A DNA stretch of 64,000 bases from Siphonodentalium dalli (lineage: Eukaryota; Mollusca; Scaphopoda; Gadilida; Siphonodentaliidae): NCBI GenBank assembly GCA_032622095.1, contig CP136069.1:159889043-159953042 (forward strand), written 5' to 3'. Shown here in pieces: positions 55,001-61,000 of the stretch (position 1 is its first letter; each line of letters starts with the position of its first letter). A program made the position numbers and the translations under genes. The notes under the pieces are model-generated. The model was not told the DNA's origin, made no database searches, and was given only the letters and a program-made list of their open reading frames with translations.

Positions 55001-58000
55001 GTGAGGCTCCCTATGGGAGACTGGGATATATAAGAGAAGGCACAGGATCTTTAATGCTCAACAGCGCAGCTCCCGTCATGAAAGGGTTAATTTCGTTAAC
55101 AGGTTATCAGCAGTGTATGAATAACAATTTATCAAAAGTTACGTATGACATATGCTTACTTATCAAAACAATGATGATTAACTGCCTGATAAATTGTCCG
55201 CTTGACCTATTTCAGTTGTTGTGGTTCCCATCGATGCACATTTCCATTATCACTTTTGTCCAACTCAAAGTTTATCAGTTATTTTTATACCCCCATATAA
55301 AATGGGGGGTATACTGGATTGACTGCGTCTGTCCGGCTGTCCGTCGTACCGTCCGTCACACTTTCTCCCTCCGTGTGTCCGTCCGTCCGACCTCATAACT
55401 CGAACAACTATGAACCGATTTCAATACTTTTTTGTATGCAATCTCCTTAGGACGCCTCTCCGCATGATGCTAATTGCGGTGCGGTCCGACTTTCTTTTTT
55501 TAAGTTACGCCTTACTTTTCGACTTATTTTGACTTAGAAAATTCTGTCCGACTTAATAACTTTAACAAATATGAACCGATTTCAATAATATTTGGTATAC
55601 ATGCTTCTCACAACACCCTCTCTACATGATGCAGCTCAGGGTTGGGTCGGACTGTTTTTCCTAACATTACACTTCATTTTCGACTTATTTTGACTTAGAA
55701 AATTTTGGGATTATTTTTGTGTGGATGCTATCAAGTTAGGATATTTTCCGGAAGTTTCTTCGAATATGGGTTCGGAACAATGATTTTTACCACAGTTTTG
55801 GGTCCGTCCGTCTTTTTTTCTGTACAAGCTTCTTGCGACACCATATCGATATTATTAATCCAAATTTTCCTTTAAAGTTAAAAATCTTTTTTGTTGGGTT
55901 TACGGATTATGTGGGTTGAATTTTCCACGGTGGGGGTATGATAGCATGCGAGTGCACACCTCTTGTTGTGCTCGTGTCTTTATATTTTTGTTTTAGCTTT
56001 GGTTTACTCAATTATCCCATATTTTGGTTTCCAATATGGCCAAAGTTTCTGAAAAATGACCAAAATAAATAAGAAATAGCCAAAACAAAATTTAGGCTAG
56101 CGTGAACCCTGGTAACTATTGACTTCTTATATATATATTTTTATTTCCTCTAGCTAGGAGAGTATTATGTTTAATAAAACTTCTGAATTTTGATTTTTTT
56201 ATACTCACTTGTATAAAATTTTGACCTTGCAGGATGTTAAATTTTCTATGAATCTAGATGTCTATGATCTGTGTTCAGAAGAGCTTCAAAAGAAACTGGT
56301 ACCAGCGAGAGATAAATTCAAACAAGCTGAAGACAAGTTTCTTGAAGATGCTCAAAAGGTATATTTTGCTTTATCAACCACTGTGGGGTTAAAGTTTTAT
56401 TTATCCCCTGCCCGAAAATTTTCATCGGGGGGGGATACTGGAATGGGTTTCGTCCATCTGTCGGGGAGGGGAGTCTGTCCATCCCAAAAAGTTGTCCGGG
56501 AGTTATTTCGTACAATTATCAACAGATTTCAAAGAATTTTGGTATATGAGTTCACAAAGCGAATATCTTAAATGAGTTTTTAAACTAGGCCCGGGCAGAT
56601 ATTTTCACCAGCGTTACAGCCCTTTGATTGTCATATTTTTGAAAAGTTGTCCGGGGTGTTATTTCGAACAATTATCAACAGATATAAAATATTAGTCTCC
56701 CTTTAATTAGTTATCTGAGGTCAAAGGCACCTGTCGCATAATATTCCCCTGGCCATTATATTCCCCTGGTCATGTGAACATATGTTTACCAATTTTACTA
56801 CATATCTTTTAAGCTTATAAGGAATGCTCTGTATTGCTCATTTATGCCCCTTCACAGATTACACAGATGCACCTCTGATAACCATTAAAGAAAGCCAGCA
56901 AACAGATGCACGGAATTTGTCCGGAATTTAGCTTTGGCACGCACCCCGTTGAAACCACATTCGTCTATATCATCTTGTTCGCATCATATCAGTAAAACAT
57001 TGACTTGATAACCCCTTTGGGAAATGCATTATATCTCAGGTTGTCTTGCACCGATTGGCCTGAAATTTTGCATGTCTTATTCTGAGATGTGCCGCAGGAT
57101 ATGGTAAAAGTTTAGGTGCAATCGGACATTAGGGTGATATATTTTTAAATGCACTAAAATCGTGACAAATAAACACTTGGTTCCATCTATAGATAGATTA
57201 ATCTAGCTATATTAACCTAGCATTTTTAACTTTAATATATCTAACTTGTTTGTTATGGTTATTTTAGCATGTTAAACTATGTTAACATAACATCTTAGAA
57301 ATGTTACTCAATGTATGTTTAACTACGCTAGAAAGATTTTCAAGTTCCCAGACCTCCAATGACAACATTTTTGATGCAGTTGATTTTATTAATGAATAAT
57401 CACATGATTAAATACACCAGCTCTGATCACATCATTTTAAGATTGCAAAATATAATGACATATATGCTCTACTTAATTACTTCAGGCAAAGGCAGCTGGT
57501 AAAAAATTAAATAAGGAAGCCCCAAGTGATGGGCCAATGGAACCATATGCATTTGATGATGGTGAGTTTATCATTCTGCTTCCAAATTCCTATAAAACTC
57601 CACATAACATTCCTCCATTATTCCTTCACACGATTTGCAAGTACCATAACCGAATTGGAGCAATCTCAATCAACTTCATTGCCGCCACCTGCCGTAGAAT
57701 TCAAAGGAAAATTAAAACCAAAATTGATCAACAAAATATCGTCAAAAATGTAGTGTCCAACGAGACTACGGGTGCCCCTAACAAGAAGTACGCCTGCTGT
57801 AGATGATGTGATGATACAATGCAAAGCACAGGTGTTCTTGCATCATCGCCAGCAGAACTCTAAATTTTAAAATTCATACTATAAGGCCAAGCCAGAGTTT
57901 AGTGAGCTTGTCATTTGCAGAATGAGGTCCACAGAGGGTGAATTTAGCATGGCAGGCTAGCATCACTAAATTCACCCTCTGGGGACCTCATTCTGCTTAG

Positions 58001-61000
58001 GCCTCATCTTCTCCAGAAAGTTTCTTTATTATCAAATTTCTATAGAAACTTATATTCTATTTCTTTTTTAGTTTAGTCTCTCTATATCCCCAAAATGGCA
58101 GACGACACATTGCATAATCAAGGGTTCCCAATGGGTGTACATCACAATCATCACCATTTGGGAACTTCAATCTGAGTCTATGTCTCTCATAGCTGATGAG
58201 GCCATGCAGAATGAGGTTCACAGAGGGTGAATTCAGTGATGCTAGCCCGATATGCGGGATAGTATCACTAAATTCATCCTCTAGGGACCTCATTCTGCAA
58301 ATGACAGGCACACTAAACTCAGACTTGTTTAAGGCCAAATAAAAAATTTCATTTGAGTCTCAGACACTGCCACATTGAAATAAATGGCCAGCTTTGGACA
58401 TCTTATTTTGATTTTTGATATTATGACACAAAAAGTTGAGCTTCAGTGTCACTGACACTTTCATTTTACTACCTTGCCAGAATAAAATATCTTCTTCAAA
58501 TACTCAGTGGATTATACAACATAGGTTCCATTTTTAGCTCAACTTACTTTGTAAGTTTGAGCTATTGCCATGGTTTGGCGTCCGTCGTCTGTGTGTGCGT
58601 GTGTCCGTCAACAATTTCCTTTGGCGCGGGCTACAGGTCGTACCTTTGTTCTGATCTTTATGAAATTTGTCATGGATGTTAATATTGACATGTAGATGGG
58701 AACGAGTGATTTTGGGGTCGTTCGGCCATAAAACATGGCCGCCAGCAGCCATCTTGGATTTTACTCTTTGCATGACTAAATCCTTTGGCGCGGGCTACAG
58801 GTCGTAGCTTTGGTCGGAACTTCATGAAATTTATCATGGATGTTAACAATGACATGTAGATGGGAACAAGTCCTTTGGGGTCAATTGGCCAAAAAACATG
58901 GCCGCCAGCAGCCATCTTGGATTTTACTCTTTGCATGACTAAATCCTTTGGCACAGGTCAGACATTGCAATTAGCACCTTTCCTTTCCTATATACTGTCA
59001 ATCATTAAATTATTCCCCTACCTAAGTTGAGCTACAGTGTCATTGACACTTTCATTCTGTATACCAGCATATCTGACTTTATGTAGAGCATAAATGTGTG
59101 GTACATGATGAATTATGTATACCATAATTCTCTTCCTTTATCACTAGATGTTGGTTCAAATAACAATGGATATTACGAGCTGCAAGCAGTGCTGACACAC
59201 AAGGGCAGGTCCAGTTCTAGTGGTCATTACGTCGCCTGGGTCAAACGGAAAGGAGGTTTGTATGCAACTAATTATATACCACATTATTATTTCTTAGCAT
59301 GATAATTTTAGGGATGCTACATATTCACATATATACTGCATGCATGTGTGTTACTGGCCAATGATTTATGACATGAGGGAGATGGCGTACAGTTGGCACG
59401 ACACACAGCAATCGCAACAGTGCCATTTAAAACTATCATCAAGTAACACATGTGCAGTTCTTAGAAGAATGTTCTTATTCACCTGTATTATCTTTCTTCT
59501 GCTCATATCTCCTTGACATCCTCCAGTTGAATATAGACCATTCCAAGGTAGACTCAGTTTTAACTGAATGGGATAATCCATTTAGTAAAGAAAGGGTTAA
59601 ACCAGTTTGAAATAGCTTTAAAGATGCATAATCTGAGGCTTACGGATGATCGTTTAGAATTCCGTAAACTTTTTAAAATAGCTTATGGACTCAACTGAAA
59701 ATTTTAACTGACTTTATCTGGAGCTTCTCTTCGAATGACTTTTTAACCATTAATTTATATCTGATATTTTAGGATTTGCCATCTCTTAGACTTATTTTAT
59801 CCGCGTGTTTGCTCTTTTATCCTATAGTATGATGTTCTTTTATATATATATATATATTATTTTTTTTATCACATATTTTATGTAACAGCGCCTATGAACA
59901 CAACTCTGTAGTGAAATAGGCGCTCTACAAATGTTAATAATAATAATAATAATAATAAATGATTAAGTGCCCTTCAATTACTATTTGTTTGGTTTCAGGG
60001 ATTAAATTATCTGATTCGAGTCGAGAAACCCACCTATCAAAGCTCAGAGTTATTAGATATCGATTTTTGAAATCTATTATTTTTCACCATCGATACTTAT
60101 TAGTGGCCCAGTAAAGAGTCAACGAGCCGACGGCCTCAGGCCAAATTGCGGATGAAGATGGATAACTCTAAAATCAAGAGGCTTTGTGTTGATAATAAGG
60201 CCAAATTTCGTCTAACAATATGTTGATAAATAACATGTTTTGGGCAATTGTATACTATAGTCAGACCTGTTTACTTTTAAAATTGGAAATCTGGAGATTT
60301 GTCCTCAGAAAGAGGGAGATTTAGTGAAAAATCTGGAGATTTTTTTTCGATAAGAGTATCACGAAAAAAAAATTCATATTTTTCATTTAAATGTCATATA
60401 GACTGTTTGTTGCATTTGGTTTGCATCTGCCACAATTATTGAATTAACGGCCTTGACACCGATTACCGTGTTCCTCTAATTTCTAAAATCATTGGGAATA
60501 AAATAAAGATTTTCCAATTATGGATCACGTTTTATTTCGAATAAGGCAATTCAACGATTAAAACTATATTTGCGCACTATAAAATGGTGCTCTCGGATAA
60601 TTTTGTCGCCAAATATATTCAGTAACATCAGGTAACATCGGTGAATTTAAAGAGAGAGCGTATTGACAGAATTGTTTTGAGGTCTGTTCGATTCGCATTC
60701 TGTTATTGCGTATATAAAACACGGAATACCACAAAGACGGAAACGGAACTAAAACAAAACAAAAAGTTTAAATCGGCAATATAATAATTTGAGTCGGCGG
60801 TTTTAAAGCAGTCGGTCGGGACTAGCAGAAACCAACACTTTATTAAGTGTGGCCAAAAAAAGAAGCTTCTTGTTTGATATAATCCTTGTCTGGACATTGA
60901 AGACCGCATTTACTTACTCAATGCTGTTAAACAAAAGAGAGTCAACATTGTGTCAACATTTTGTCACTGTTTGACTCGCAGGCGATATATTCCTAATTGA

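Noticed and set aside
57526-57806. Longer frames running through exon 15 into intron 15
   Set aside because: They are read-through past a good GTGAGT donor; exon 16 joins in phase, and the continuation has no USP14 similarity.
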